Counted from the stretch's first letter, positions 18,087 through 26,825 are shown. The stretch: 64,000 nucleotides of DNA from Pseudomonas sp. Irchel s3h14 (GCF_900187425.1 NZ_FYDJ01000001.1:248001-312000), one strand, 5' to 3'. Notes: generated by a model from the letters alone, not told the origin. Program-made: numbers and translations.

Positions 18087-18518
18087 TTGAAATCTTTGTC
18101 TGTGTTTTTTATTGCGTTGTTACTCCTCTGTCCGCTGGCGGCTCACAGTGAAGTCACAACAGAGGTCTATTGCTTCCGTTCGCAGGAAGGCAAAAGCGTC
18201 AATTTTGAGTTCAGAACCTATTACGACTCGGTCGCCAAATGGAGCGGGGCGGGGGTTAAGTACAGCAAGTCGAAGAAGGCCATTGCTCTTGTCCATCGGA
18301 GCACTGAGCATGAAGTCATGACTGAAGATGGACCCTATCAGTTCACGAAGACGTGGATAGAAGTGGCTGACGGTGCGCTGACGGGGGAGTATGAAATGGT
18401 CAGTCAGGGTGCCCGGATTTATGGAATGACTTATACGAACTATAAATCCGGAAAGAAGTATTCATTTGAGCAAGATATCAGTATGGATTCGCCATCAGAG
18501 ACTGGTTGTCAGTGGTGA
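18087..18518 (+). CDS. Small exported protein, candidate immunity protein 3
   Basis: A 143-residue product read from TTG 18087, which has AAGGAA at 18073-18078 about 8 bases ahead. The in-frame ATG at 18078 overlaps that ribosome site and is less likely. The N-terminus MKSLSVFFIALLLLCPLAAHSE is a signal peptide. The mature part is beta-rich, with one cysteine near its start (VYCFRSQEGK) and one at its end (TGCQW), which could form a disulfide, a layout common in small periplasmic inhibitors. No family was recognised. It closes the effector cassette and is followed by a terminator. Confidence 0.6.
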   Translation: MKSLSVFFIALLLLCPLAAHSEVTTEVYCFRSQEGKSVNFEFRTYYDSVAKWSGAGVKYSKSKKAIALVHRSTEHEVMTEDGPYQFTKTWIEVADGALTGEYEMVSQGARIYGMTYTNYKSGKKYSFEQDISMDSPSETGCQW

Positions 18519-18534
18519 GTCAGGGATCATCAAG

Positions 18535-18560
18535 AAAGGGGACTTAACGTCCCCTTTTTC
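18535..18560. terminator. Rho-independent terminator, end of effector cassette
   Basis: Stem AAAGGGGAC / GTCCCCTTT with loop TTAAC, followed by a run of T. It lies 16 bases after the last cassette gene and 15 bases before the end of the convergent DUF6124 gene, and the A-run on its left could let it serve both strands. Confidence 0.8.
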
Positions 18561-18574
18561 TATTCGCGGTTCCG

Positions 18575-18958
18575 CTACACCTTCGCCCGATGCTCCGCCG
18601 GATTCGGCGAATCAATATGATCCAGCGCTCGCTCCACTAACAGATGCACACCGACCGCCATTCTGCTGAGTGCCAGTGCGACGGAGCTGCGTGAGCCTTC
18701 TACACTGTCGGCCAGGTCGGCGGCGATGGCGCTGATGGACAGCAGGTCTTCTGAGGCGTTGGCCAGGAGGGTTTCGGTGTGGAGGTCGGGAGCGACGATG
18801 AAGAGGTCGCCATTGCGACGTTTAGGTTTTTTATCCGCAGGTGTGCCGAGGTGAAGATCTAGGGCGCGCCCGGCGGCTGCGTGGAGTTTTTTCGAATCGA
18901 GGGATTCGTAGGGAGATGTGGCTTCGTTTTCGGGCGAGTTATCTGTTGGATTGGTCAT
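18575..18958 (-). CDS. DUF6124-family protein
   Basis: A 127-residue protein, polar at the N-terminus (MTNPTDNSPENEATSPYESL) with DSKKLHAAAGRALDLHLG and a long helical part (LLANASEDLLSISAIAADLAD). This resembles the small DUF3077/DUF6124 proteins found in many copies in Pseudomonas genomes; function is unknown. On its own strand GAGG precedes the ATG by about 10 bases. It converges on the T6SS effector cassette and seems to mark the end of that acquired block. Confidence 0.7.
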   Translation of the reverse strand: MTNPTDNSPENEATSPYESLDSKKLHAAAGRALDLHLGTPADKKPKRRNGDLFIVAPDLHTETLLANASEDLLSISAIAADLADSVEGSRSSVALALSRMAVGVHLLVERALDHIDSPNPAEHRAKV

Positions 18959-19394
18959 AGGTGTAAATCCTCGGAGTTAATAAATTCTCTCCCGGTTTCG
19001 GACTTGCACATCCGTGTCACCGATTTGCGGCGACCACCAAAGACTATCGGTGATACCGAAGACTGCCTAGTTCACGGACAGCCCGGCGTGTTGAAGGAAA
19101 TGTCCGAGAGGTTTGAGGGGATCAAGATCAAAAGATCGTCCGAACGCGGCCCGAACCTTCGGCAGCTCCTACAGGATTGTGTTTCTTCAGGTGTAGGGAA
19201 GGTGCCGAGAGGTGACGCGGAGCGTCACGGGATGCATTCCTTTGCTGCGCGTGGGAACGATCAGGTTGGCGTGACTTGGTAGTCATTGGCGTCAAAAAGA
19301 CCCGCATCTTCTTCTAACGCAACCAGATGGTGGCGTTCTTGCATGAAGCCGCTACACTGCGCCGGCCGTTCATTTTCCTTTTGAGGCTGTGCGC
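18959..19394. other. Intergenic region with degenerate repeat copies
   Basis: This 436-base stretch between two divergent genes has no convincing gene. It should hold the promoters of both. Within it, about 19130-19180 resembles the repeat containing TTCGGCAGCTCCTACAG that is also seen near 39790. About 19205-19265 has the hairpin GTGACGCGGAGCGTCAC followed by GCGTGGGAACGATC, a worn copy of the repeat at 61597-61704. Confidence 0.6.
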
Positions 19395-19784
19395 ATGAAA
19401 TTTCGTTTTCTTCTGTGGATGCTGGGTTTGTTGATGGGTAAGGCCAGTCGGACTAATCCTGCGTTTCAGCAGCAGTTGGGTGACAAGGAGTTGGTGTTCC
19501 AGCTACAGACCCTGGACGGGAAAGTGGCGCGGCATTTCTTTGTGAAGGATCAGCGTATTACCAGCAAGTCTGGCGTGTATGCCGAGCCTGCGTTTGCGAT
19601 TGCCTTCAAAGATGCGGCGTATGGCTTTGCCACGATGCAGGCGAAGAACAAGCAGTTGGCGTTTATGACGGGGATTCAGGACAAGTCGATTCAGATCAAG
19701 GGCAACCCGGCGCTGGTGATCTGGTTCCAGGGGCTGACCAAGTATTTGAAGCCGAGGAAGGCGAAGGCTAAAGCCAAGGTTTGA
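19395..19784 (+). CDS. Conserved small protein, possible SCP2-like sterol/lipid-transfer fold
   Basis: A 129-residue protein beginning MKFRFLLWMLGLLMGKASRTN, with one N-terminal hydrophobic segment that may be a membrane anchor. Beta-rich sequence follows (ELVFQLQTLDGKVARHFFVKD, split; QRITSKSG; PAFAIAFKDAAYGF), then a basic Lys/Ala-rich tail (KPRKAKAKAKV). The order of strands and the phrase FKDAAYGFATM recall SCP2-type lipid-transfer domains, but this is a weak judgement. ATG 19395 is used; GTG 19389 is in frame. Function unknown. Confidence 0.6.
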   Translation: MKFRFLLWMLGLLMGKASRTNPAFQQQLGDKELVFQLQTLDGKVARHFFVKDQRITSKSGVYAEPAFAIAFKDAAYGFATMQAKNKQLAFMTGIQDKSIQIKGNPALVIWFQGLTKYLKPRKAKAKAKV

Positions 19785-19812
19785 AATCTTTCAGGTAGAC
19801 CGGGTTGGATTC

Positions 19813-19877
19813 ATCGCGAGCAGGCTCGCTCCCACAGGGTTTAGGTGATCCCCTGTGGGAGCGAGCCTGCTCGCGAT
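19813..19877. repeat. REP-type inverted repeat, perfect 27-bp arms
   Basis: The left arm 19813-19839 and right arm 19851-19877 are exact reverse complements around an 11-base loop, built on the GTGGGAGCGAGCCTGCTCGCGA unit. It lies 5 bases beyond the stop of the HDOD gene, between convergent genes, so it may also act in termination or mRNA 3' end protection. Confidence 0.9.
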
Positions 19878-19882
19878 TGGTT

Positions 19883-21283
19883 TTAGACCTGGGTGAATTG
19901 CGAAGCCAGTTCGCGCAGCAGCACTTCAGCCTCAAGCACTTTGCTGACGACATCATTGGCTTTGTCACGCGTCAAACCCACACGCTCCAGCAACGCATCC
20001 GGAATGTCTTCATCCGGCCCAGACCCAATCCCGCGGCTACGCAGCAAACGCACTGCCAGACACACCAGGTTTGGGTACTCGGCGTAATCGCCGTCGTAGC
20101 CCGGGTCGTGCTGGAAGCGCAGCGCGGTGGCCAGTTCTTCGGGCATGTCCCAGTAGCGCATCAGCCACGAGCCGATCTGTTCACGGCTGATGCCCAGCAG
20201 GTGTTGCTCGACGTAGCTGTGGCACAGGTGCGGGTTGACCTCCAGGTGGCGGCAGATCAGCGAGAAGTGCGGCGGGAAGACGTGGGCCAGCAGCAAGTAG
20301 CCGAAGTTGTGCAGCAGGCCGGCGAGGTAGGTCAGGCCGGCTTCCGGGCGCTGGGCGCGCGGCATGGCGCGGGTCAGGCCTTCGATGACGGCGGCGGTGT
20401 AGATCGATTGCTGCCAGTACGGCGTGGTGTGTTGCGGATGGTCTTTTGGCAGGCTCAGGGTTTTGCCCAGGGCCAGGCCCAGCGCCAGGTTGATCACCAG
20501 GTCGAAGCCCAGCACCCGCACGATGGCGTCTTCTACTGAGCGAATCTTGCCCGGTGAGGCGTAGTACGGCGACGCCGCCCAGCTCACGACTTGTGCGGCC
20601 AGGGCCGGGTCGGTTTCGACGACGCCGGTGATGTCGTCGATGGTGGCGTTGGGGTCGACGCGCAGTTTGATGATTTTCTGCGCGGTCTCGGCCAGCGGCG
20701 GAATCTCGATGGTTTCTTCCAGGCGTTGCTGGATGCGCCGTGCGGTGAACGCTTGAACGGCCTGAGTGATTTCCTCGCGGTCATCGTGAGGGCGGTCGAG
20801 GTTCGGGCGAATGCTGATCAGCGCTTCGCCGAAGTTGGCGGCGCTGGCCTTGGTCAGCATGGTCTTGAAGTCTTCGCTGGTGATCTCCAGCAACACGCCC
20901 GGCTCGCCCGAGTTGATCAGCAACTTCGGCTCGCGCAGCAGGCTTTCTTCATACAGGCACGGTGAACTGGTGAGCGCCGGCATGCCGGGCAGCAGGCTCA
21001 GGTTGTGTTTGCCGAGCATTTTTACCAGGCGTTCGGTGGACACGGCGGTGAGGCGGCGGCCAGTCAGTTCGGCGAGGCGATTGAGGTCCAGCAATTGGCT
21101 CTGCGGGAACAGCACCATGAGCGTGCCCACGGCGTCATCAAGCAGAACAGCCTGCACTTTGCGTGCGGCGTTCAGGCCGTGATGGTCGAGGACTTCTTCG
21201 TAGGCGATACCCAATTTGCCCAGCATCAGCCGAATAACCGACGGAGCGTGCGGGGTGGCGGGTGCGAGGGCAACTTCGGTCAT
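19883..21283 (-). CDS. HDOD-domain protein with YbaK/ProX-like N-terminus
   Basis: A 466-residue protein. Residues about 15-150 resemble the YbaK/aminoacyl-tRNA deacylase fold (VIRLMLGKLGIAYEEVLDHHG, split; KVQAVLLDDAVGTLMVL; LTGRRLTAVSTERL). Residues about 190-400 form an HDOD domain (IPPLAETAQKIIKLRVDP, ETDPALAAQVVSWAASPYY, RSVEDAIVRVLGFDLVINLAL, split). HDOD proteins are signalling or regulatory relatives of HD phosphohydrolases, usually without catalysis. It lies 78 bases downstream of recG on the same strand. Its partner and signal are unknown. Confidence 0.8.
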   Translation of the reverse strand: MTEVALAPATPHAPSVIRLMLGKLGIAYEEVLDHHGLNAARKVQAVLLDDAVGTLMVLFPQSQLLDLNRLAELTGRRLTAVSTERLVKMLGKHNLSLLPGMPALTSSPCLYEESLLREPKLLINSGEPGVLLEITSEDFKTMLTKASAANFGEALISIRPNLDRPHDDREEITQAVQAFTARRIQQRLEETIEIPPLAETAQKIIKLRVDPNATIDDITGVVETDPALAAQVVSWAASPYYASPGKIRSVEDAIVRVLGFDLVINLALGLALGKTLSLPKDHPQHTTPYWQQSIYTAAVIEGLTRAMPRAQRPEAGLTYLAGLLHNFGYLLLAHVFPPHFSLICRHLEVNPHLCHSYVEQHLLGISREQIGSWLMRYWDMPEELATALRFQHDPGYDGDYAEYPNLVCLAVRLLRSRGIGSGPDEDIPDALLERVGLTRDKANDVVSKVLEAEVLLRELASQFTQV

Positions 21284-21361
21284 GGTCTGTATCCGTTTTA
21301 AAACAATGGCAGGAGTATAACCAGCTTGCTCAGAACGGTGGTTCAGAAACTGCGACGGTGC

Positions 21362-23437
21362 TCACACTTGGCCGTATTGCTGCCCATGACGTAGCCAGCG
21401 GTCGAGCAGCGGGCTGACGTGATCCGGCCAGCGTTCCAGCAGCGCCTGGGCGGCGTCGCGCACGGCGGGCAGCAGATCGGCGTCGCGCATCAGGTCGGCG
21501 ACCTTGAATTGCAACAGGCCGGTCTGGCGCGTACCGAGTATTTCGCCGGGACCGCGCAGCTCGAGGTCTTTTTCGGCGATGACAAACCCGTCGTTGGTTT
21601 CACGCATGATGCCCAAACGCTGACGACCGATCTGTGACAGCGGTGGATGGTAGAGCAGCACGCAATGGCTGGCGGCGCTGCCCCGACCCACACGACCGCG
21701 CAACTGGTGCAATTGCGCGAGCCCGAGGCGTTCTGGGTTTTCGATGATCATCAGGCTGGCGTTGGGCACGTCGACGCCGACTTCAATCACCGTGGTGGCG
21801 ACCAGCAGTTGCAGGTTGCCGGCCTTGAATTCGGCCATGACCGCGGCTTTCTCGACGGGCTTCATGCGGCCGTGGATCAGCCCGACCTTCAACTCGCCGA
21901 GGGCGGCAGTGAGGTCTTCGTAGGTGGTTTCGGCAGCCTGGCAAGTCAGCTCTTCCGACTCTTCAATCAGCGTGCACACCCAATAGGCCTGACGCCCTTC
22001 GGCACAGGCGCCGCGCACCCGTTCGATGACTTCGACGCGCCGGGTATCGGTGATCAGCACGGTGTTCACCGGGGTTCGGCCGGGCGGCAGTTCGTCGAGG
22101 ATCGAGGTGTCGAGGTCGGCGTAGGCGCTCATGGCCAGCGTCCGGGGAATCGGTGTGGCGGTCATGATCAGCTGATGCGGACACATCCGCCCGCCGACAC
22201 CTTTCTGCCGCAACGCCAGCCGTTGCTGCACGCCGAAGCGGTGCTGTTCGTCGATGATCGCCAGTGCGAGGTTTTTGAACTGCACTTCGTCCTGGAACAG
22301 CGCGTGGGTGCCGACCACCATTGGTGTGCCGTTGGCAATCTGCTCCAGTGCGGCCACGCGGTTCTTGCCTTTGAGCTTGCCGGCCAGCCATGCGACTTCG
22401 ATGCCCAGCGGTTCGAGCCAGCGCTTGAAGGTGATGAAGTGCTGCTCGGCGAGGATTTCGGTGGGCGCCATCAGCGCGACTTGATATCCGGCCTCCAGCG
22501 CTTGCAGTGCGGCGAGGGCAGCGACCACGGTTTTACCCGCGCCGACGTCGCCCTGAATCAGCCGCAACATGGGTTCGTGCTGACTGAGGTCGTAGGCGAT
22601 TTCGTTGCCGACCCGTTGCTGAGCGCCGGTCGGGGTGAAACCGAGGTTGGCCAGATACTGGGCCGGCAGCTGAGTGGCTTTCGGCATCGCCGGCGCGCGC
22701 AGGGAGCGCATGCTCTCACGCAGGCGCTGCTGGGACAGTTGATGGGTCAGCAGTTCTTCAAAGGCCAGACGGTGCTGCGCCCAGTGATGACCGAGGGCGA
22801 GTTCGTCGACATCGGCATCGGCTGGCGGGTGGTGCAGGTAGCGGATCGCATCGGCCAGCGGCGCCAGTTGATAGTCCCGCGCCAGTTCATTCGGCAGCCA
22901 GTCGGGCAGGCTGGTGGGGCCGAGCATCGTCAGGGTTTGCATGCACAACTGGCGCAAGCGCTGTTGGGTCAGGCCTTCGGTGAGCGGGTAAACCGGGGTC
23001 AGGGTTTCGTCCACCGGCGGCGGCTCGTCGCCGGTGATGGCGCGGTATTCCGGGTGGTAGATTTCCAGCCCCGACGCGCCGGGCCGTGCTTCGCCATAGC
23101 AGCGAATCCGCGTACCGCGTTTGAGGCCTTCTTTCTGAGCGTTGCTGAAATGGTAGAAACGCAGACTGAGCCCGCCGGTGCCGTCCTGCAGGCGCACCAC
23201 CAGGCTGCGGCGGCGGCCCATGACCACATCGGCGCCGCTGACGGTGCCTTCGATCACAGCGTCTTGCCCGGGTCGCAAATGGCCGATCGGGACCACGCGA
23301 GTGCGGTCCTGATAGCGCAACGGCAGGTGAAAAAGCACGTCCTGGAGATTCTCCAGGCCGACCTTGGCCAATTTCTCGGCCATGGCTTCACCGACACCCT
23401 TGAGTGCCGTCACCGACACTTGCGACAACTCGGTCAT
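21362..23437 (-). CDS. recG: ATP-dependent DNA helicase RecG
   Basis: RecG, 691 residues, remodels stalled replication forks and branch-migrates Holliday junctions. The wedge/OB region (LRPGQDAVIEGTVSGADVVM, then GGLSLRFYHF) is followed by helicase motifs: Walker A GDVGAGKTVVAA near residue 295, DEQHRFG as the DEAD-like box, TATPIPRTLAMS, and QLRGRVGRG near 590. Length and order are normal. The gene starts 9 bases after oxyR ends, so the two are likely co-transcribed, an arrangement known in Pseudomonas. Confidence 0.97.
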   Translation of the reverse strand: MTELSQVSVTALKGVGEAMAEKLAKVGLENLQDVLFHLPLRYQDRTRVVPIGHLRPGQDAVIEGTVSGADVVMGRRRSLVVRLQDGTGGLSLRFYHFSNAQKEGLKRGTRIRCYGEARPGASGLEIYHPEYRAITGDEPPPVDETLTPVYPLTEGLTQQRLRQLCMQTLTMLGPTSLPDWLPNELARDYQLAPLADAIRYLHHPPADADVDELALGHHWAQHRLAFEELLTHQLSQQRLRESMRSLRAPAMPKATQLPAQYLANLGFTPTGAQQRVGNEIAYDLSQHEPMLRLIQGDVGAGKTVVAALAALQALEAGYQVALMAPTEILAEQHFITFKRWLEPLGIEVAWLAGKLKGKNRVAALEQIANGTPMVVGTHALFQDEVQFKNLALAIIDEQHRFGVQQRLALRQKGVGGRMCPHQLIMTATPIPRTLAMSAYADLDTSILDELPPGRTPVNTVLITDTRRVEVIERVRGACAEGRQAYWVCTLIEESEELTCQAAETTYEDLTAALGELKVGLIHGRMKPVEKAAVMAEFKAGNLQLLVATTVIEVGVDVPNASLMIIENPERLGLAQLHQLRGRVGRGSAASHCVLLYHPPLSQIGRQRLGIMRETNDGFVIAEKDLELRGPGEILGTRQTGLLQFKVADLMRDADLLPAVRDAAQALLERWPDHVSPLLDRWLRHGQQYGQV

Positions 23438-23446
23438 GGCAGCAAC

Positions 23447-24376
23447 TTAGGCCGCAACCACCGGTGCTTGCGGCTTGGCCACCGAGCACAGGCGAATGGA
23501 GTCAGCGAGGATTTCAATCGCTTTCGGCCGCGGGAAGCTCGCGCGCCAGGCGATGGCGACGGTGCGGAACGGCACCGGAGGTGTCAGTGGACGCACTTCG
23601 ATCACGCCGGGAGCGTAGTGATGGCTGTCGACCGCCGACAGCGGCAGGATCGAGATGCCGAGGCCGGACGCAACCATGTGGCGGATGGTTTCCAGGGAGC
23701 TGGATTCCACCGTGGTGTGCTTGGCGCCGTCGTTGCCTTTGGCCAGGGTCGGGCAGGCTTCCAGCACTTGATCGCGGAAGCAGTGGCCTTCGCCGAGCAG
23801 CAACAGGCTCTTGTCGTTGAGCAGGCTGGCGTCGATGGATTCTTTTTGGGTCCACGGGTGCTGGGCCGGCATCAGGACGTAGAACGGCTCGTCGTAGAGT
23901 TGCAGGGTCAGCACGTCGGCTTCGTTGAACGGCAGGGCGATGATGATCGCGTCGAGCTCGCCGTTGCGCAGTTTGTCGCGCAGCACGTGGGTGAAGTTTT
24001 CTTCGATGTACAACGGCATCTGCGGGGCGACCCGGTGCAGTTGTGGAATCAGGTGCGGAAACAGGTACGGGCCGACGGTGTAGATCGCGCCGACTTTCAG
24101 CGGGGCGGTCAGCTGGTTCTTGCCGGCCTGGGCCAGTTCGCGGATGCCTTGGGCCTGTTCCAGCACTTTCTGCGCCTGGGCGACAATGCCTTCACCGACC
24201 GGGGTCAGGCGCACGGCACTCTTGCTGCGCTCGAAAATCAGCACACCGAGTTCGTCTTCAAGCTTTTTCACGCCCACCGACAGGGTCGGCTGGCTGACAT
24301 GGCAACGCTCGGCCGCGTGGCCGAAGTGCTGCTCTTGGGCGAGGGTAACGATGTAGCGTAATTCTGTAAGAGTCAT
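23447..24376 (-). CDS. oxyR: Hydrogen-peroxide-sensing regulator OxyR
   Basis: A 309-residue LysR-family activator of catalase, alkyl-hydroperoxide reductase and related genes. The N-terminal winged HTH begins MTLTELRYIVTLAQEQHFGH with SQPTLSVGVKKLE. The redox pair is visible as GHCFRDQVLEACP, with the first cysteine at residue 199 and the second nine residues later, the spacing of the OxyR disulfide. It is followed directly by recG. Confidence 0.96.
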   Translation of the reverse strand: MTLTELRYIVTLAQEQHFGHAAERCHVSQPTLSVGVKKLEDELGVLIFERSKSAVRLTPVGEGIVAQAQKVLEQAQGIRELAQAGKNQLTAPLKVGAIYTVGPYLFPHLIPQLHRVAPQMPLYIEENFTHVLRDKLRNGELDAIIIALPFNEADVLTLQLYDEPFYVLMPAQHPWTQKESIDASLLNDKSLLLLGEGHCFRDQVLEACPTLAKGNDGAKHTTVESSSLETIRHMVASGLGISILPLSAVDSHHYAPGVIEVRPLTPPVPFRTVAIAWRASFPRPKAIEILADSIRLCSVAKPQAPVVAA

Positions 24377-24494
24377 AGCAAGCGTCCATGAAGTTGCGGG
24401 CCAAGCATACCGGCTGCAATCGATAGACGCACGTTATCAGACTGAGTGCGTTGAGTGACACAGGGCAAAGCAGGTTTGCCGCTGGCGGATATGC

Positions 24495-24518
24495 AAAAGG
24501 CACCTTTCGGGTGCCTTT
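24495..24518 (-). terminator. Rho-independent terminator of the exbB-exbD-tonB operon
   Basis: Stem AAAGGCACC / GGTGCCTTT with a five-base loop, followed on the minus strand by a T-run. It lies downstream of tonB, after the repeat at 24534-24643, and about 120 bases upstream of the oxyR start. Confidence 0.75.
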
Positions 24519-24533
24519 ATGGTTGATACATAA

Positions 24534-24643
24534 CCCTGTGGGAGCGGGCTTGCTCCGGGCGGCGATCCGACGAAAGCGGTGTGTCAGTCAACATAGATGT
24601 TGAATGTGCTGGCCTCTTCGCGAGCAAGCCCGCTCCCACAGGG
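24534..24643. repeat. REP-type inverted repeat pair
   Basis: Arms 24534-24555 (CCCTGTGGGAGCGGGCTTGC plus TC) and 24622-24643 are reverse complements separated by about 66 bases, the usual two-headed layout of Pseudomonas REP pairs. It lies between tonB and its terminator. Confidence 0.85.
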
Positions 24644-24657
24644 GGATCTGCGGTGGT

Positions 24658-25407
24658 TTAACGTCGGCGTTTTTCCAGCGAGTAAACAAACGGTGCAACG
24701 ATTTCGATGGCGCCGTTGGTCAACATGTCGGCCGGTGGCTTTGGCAGCGGTTGGGCGCGGCGGATCATTTCCAGGGTGGCCCGGTCCAGATCGGCAGTAC
24801 CAGAGCCGCCCACCAGTTCGAACGACAACACGTTACCTTCAGCATCCACCACGAAGCGGAGGCGGTTCATGCCTTCCTTGCCCCGCGCCTGCGCACTGGC
24901 CGGGTACTTCTTGTACTTGGCCAAGTGAGCGAGCAGGGTGCCTTGCCAACTGGCCTTGGCTGCTTGCTGCGCCGGTGATGGGCCCGGTGCCGGCTGAGCG
25001 GATTTCTCCGTTGGCGCCCGAGTCGGTTGCGCGTCGCTCGGTTTCTCCTCGGACGGCTTCTCTTTAGGCGGTTCCGGCTTTTTCTCCACAGGCTTGGGCG
25101 GTTGAGGCTTTGGCTTGGGTTTGACCGGTTTCGGCACGGCGATCTCGGCCTTTGGCACTTCAGCCAGCTTCGGTATCGGCAGCTCTTCCACCGGGGCGGG
25201 TGGCTGTGGCGGCGTTATGACCTTCGGAGGTGCCGGCGGTGGCGGGGCCGGAACCGGCGCCAATTCGACCATCATCGCCTGTGGCGGCAGCTCGATCGGT
25301 GGGCGCGACGTCCAGTTCAGCGCCAGCGCAATGGCCAGCGCATGGACGCCCAGCACCACGGCCAGGCTCCCGCTGTAACGCGTCAGCTTTTGGCGCGTCG
25401 TGATCAT
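24658..25407 (-). CDS. tonB: Energy-transducing protein TonB
   Basis: A 249-residue protein that couples the proton-motive force to outer-membrane TonB-dependent receptors. An N-terminal anchor helix (YSGSLAVVLGVHALAIALAL) is followed by a long Pro/Lys-rich periplasmic spacer (APPPPAPPKV, KPVKPKPKPQPPKPVEKK). The C-terminal domain has YPASAQARGKEGMNRLRF and the end EIVAPFVYSL. It overlaps exbD by four bases and is the last gene of the exbB-exbD-tonB operon. Confidence 0.95.
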   Translation of the reverse strand: MITTRQKLTRYSGSLAVVLGVHALAIALALNWTSRPPIELPPQAMMVELAPVPAPPPPAPPKVITPPQPPAPVEELPIPKLAEVPKAEIAVPKPVKPKPKPQPPKPVEKKPEPPKEKPSEEKPSDAQPTRAPTEKSAQPAPGPSPAQQAAKASWQGTLLAHLAKYKKYPASAQARGKEGMNRLRFVVDAEGNVLSFELVGGSGTADLDRATLEMIRRAQPLPKPPADMLTNGAIEIVAPFVYSLEKRRR

Positions 25408-25832
25408 TTCTTGGCTGCCGTCTCGAGTCCGACCAGACCCACCTTCAGGTAACCGGCAGAGCGCAGGTTGTCCATCACGCTCATCAGGTCGCCGTAATCC
25501 ACGCCTTTATCGGCCTGGAAGAAGATCGTCGTGTCTTTCTTGCCTTTGGTCCTGGCGTCGAGGGTGGCGCCGAGTGCTTCGGCCTTCACTTCGTCTTCGC
25601 CGAGGAACAGGCGTTGATCAGCCTTGACGCTGAGGAACACCGGTTTCTCCGGCCGCGGCGCCGGTTTGGCGCTGGAGGCCGGCAGGTCGACCTTGATGTC
25701 CACGGTGGCAAGCGGGGCCGCCACCATGAAGATGATCAACAGCACCAGCATCACGTCGATGAACGGTGTGACGTTGATTTCGTGGTTCTCGGCCAGATCG
25801 TCGTCTGCGCCTTCTTTCAAATGCAAGCCCAT
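25404..25832 (-). CDS. exbD: Biopolymer transport protein ExbD
   Basis: A 142-residue partner of ExbB in the TonB motor. A single N-terminal helix carries the family proton-path aspartate (INVTPFIDVMLVLLIIFMV), followed by a periplasmic domain (DIKVDLPASSAKP, VFLSVKADQRLFLGED). It lies 6 bases after exbB and overlaps tonB. Confidence 0.96.
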   Translation of the reverse strand: MGLHLKEGADDDLAENHEINVTPFIDVMLVLLIIFMVAAPLATVDIKVDLPASSAKPAPRPEKPVFLSVKADQRLFLGEDEVKAEALGATLDARTKGKKDTTIFFQADKGVDYGDLMSVMDNLRSAGYLKVGLVGLETAAKK

Positions 25833-25838
25833 GGCTGA

Positions 25839-26825
25839 TTACCCTACTTTGACCATGTGGGGTTGCGCGGAGCGCTCGGTGGTCGGCAGGTGATCGAGGT
25901 CACGGCTGACCAGTAGCAGGACTTCAGCCGAAGCGTCGGACACTTGGGCCTTGTAACCTGCGATGGAGCGGGCAAAGACGTTGTAGATCACTACGGCTGG
26001 AATCGCTGCAACCAGACCCAGTGCAGTCGCCAGCAGGGCTTCGGCGATGCCGGGAGCTACGACGGCGAGGTTGGTGGTCTGGGTTTTGGCGATGCCGATG
26101 AAGCTGTTCATGATGCCCCACACGGTACCGAACAGGCCGACGAACGGCGCGGTGGAACCGATGGTGGCGAGCACGCCGGTGCCGCTGCTCATATTGCGAC
26201 CGCAGGCCGCAACCAGACGCTCAAGGCGGAAGGCGACGCGTTCCTTGATGCCTTCTTTCTCGCGGCTGTTGACCGACAAACGCATCTCTTCCAGGGCGTC
26301 ATGCACCAGCAAATTGGCGAGGGTGCCTTGCTTGGTGGCTGTCACACTGGCTTCTTTAAGCGTGGTGGCTTTTTTCAGGTGGACGATTTCGGTGCGCAGA
26401 CGACGCTTGGCGCCCATCAGCTCGAAGCCTTTGGCGATCCAGATGGTCCAGGTGATGATCGAGGCGATGGCCAGGCCGATCATCACGATTTTCACGATGA
26501 TGTCGGCGTTCTGGTACATGCCCCACGGCGACAGATCGTGGGCCATGCCCAGGGTGTTGTCGGCTTCGAGGACTTCGGGAACGTCTTCGGCGGTGGTGTC
26601 TACAGCTTGGGTCGGGTCGATCGCAGCCGGGGTAACATGATCAGCTGGAGTTGGAGTTGGAGTTGGAGCTGGAGCTGGAGCAGCAGTGGCTGCCGGAGCG
26701 GCTGGCGCTTGTACGTCAGCGAAAGCGGCGGTCGGCGCCAGCATCAGGCTGAGCAGCAGGGCGGCCACCGCGCTCCAGGCGCGAGGTCGTTTGGTTGGCG
26801 AAGCGGGGAATTGATTGCGTGTCAT
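25839..26825 (-). CDS. exbB: Biopolymer transport protein ExbB
   Basis: A 328-residue motor protein of the TonB system. The long N-terminus has a signal-like segment (AWSAVAALLLSLMLAPTAAFA) and a periplasmic (Ala/Thr-Pro)n linker near residues 50-65. Three membrane helices follow (IVMIGLAIASIITWTIWIAKG, split; GVLATIGSTAPFVGLFGTVW; GIAEALLATALGLVAAIPAV), as in ExbB/TolQ. The chosen ATG is followed by TRNQFPASP; upstream in-frame sequence is probably untranslated. The linker is encoded by hexanucleotide repeats at 26644-26679. Confidence 0.94.
   Translation of the reverse strand: MTRNQFPASPTKRPRAWSAVAALLLSLMLAPTAAFADVQAPAAPAATAAPAPAPTPTPTPADHVTPAAIDPTQAVDTTAEDVPEVLEADNTLGMAHDLSPWGMYQNADIIVKIVMIGLAIASIITWTIWIAKGFELMGAKRRLRTEIVHLKKATTLKEASVTATKQGTLANLLVHDALEEMRLSVNSREKEGIKERVAFRLERLVAACGRNMSSGTGVLATIGSTAPFVGLFGTVWGIMNSFIGIAKTQTTNLAVVAPGIAEALLATALGLVAAIPAVVIYNVFARSIAGYKAQVSDASAEVLLLVSRDLDHLPTTERSAQPHMVKVG

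Noticed and set aside
19150..19265. Possible small RNA or tRNA in the 18959-19394 gap
   Set aside because: The hairpins match worn repeat copies seen elsewhere; no cloverleaf or clear promoter-terminator pair.
21647..24361. A 904-codon open frame on the plus strand
   Set aside because: It lies antisense to recG and oxyR, which have complete motifs; the antisense product has none.
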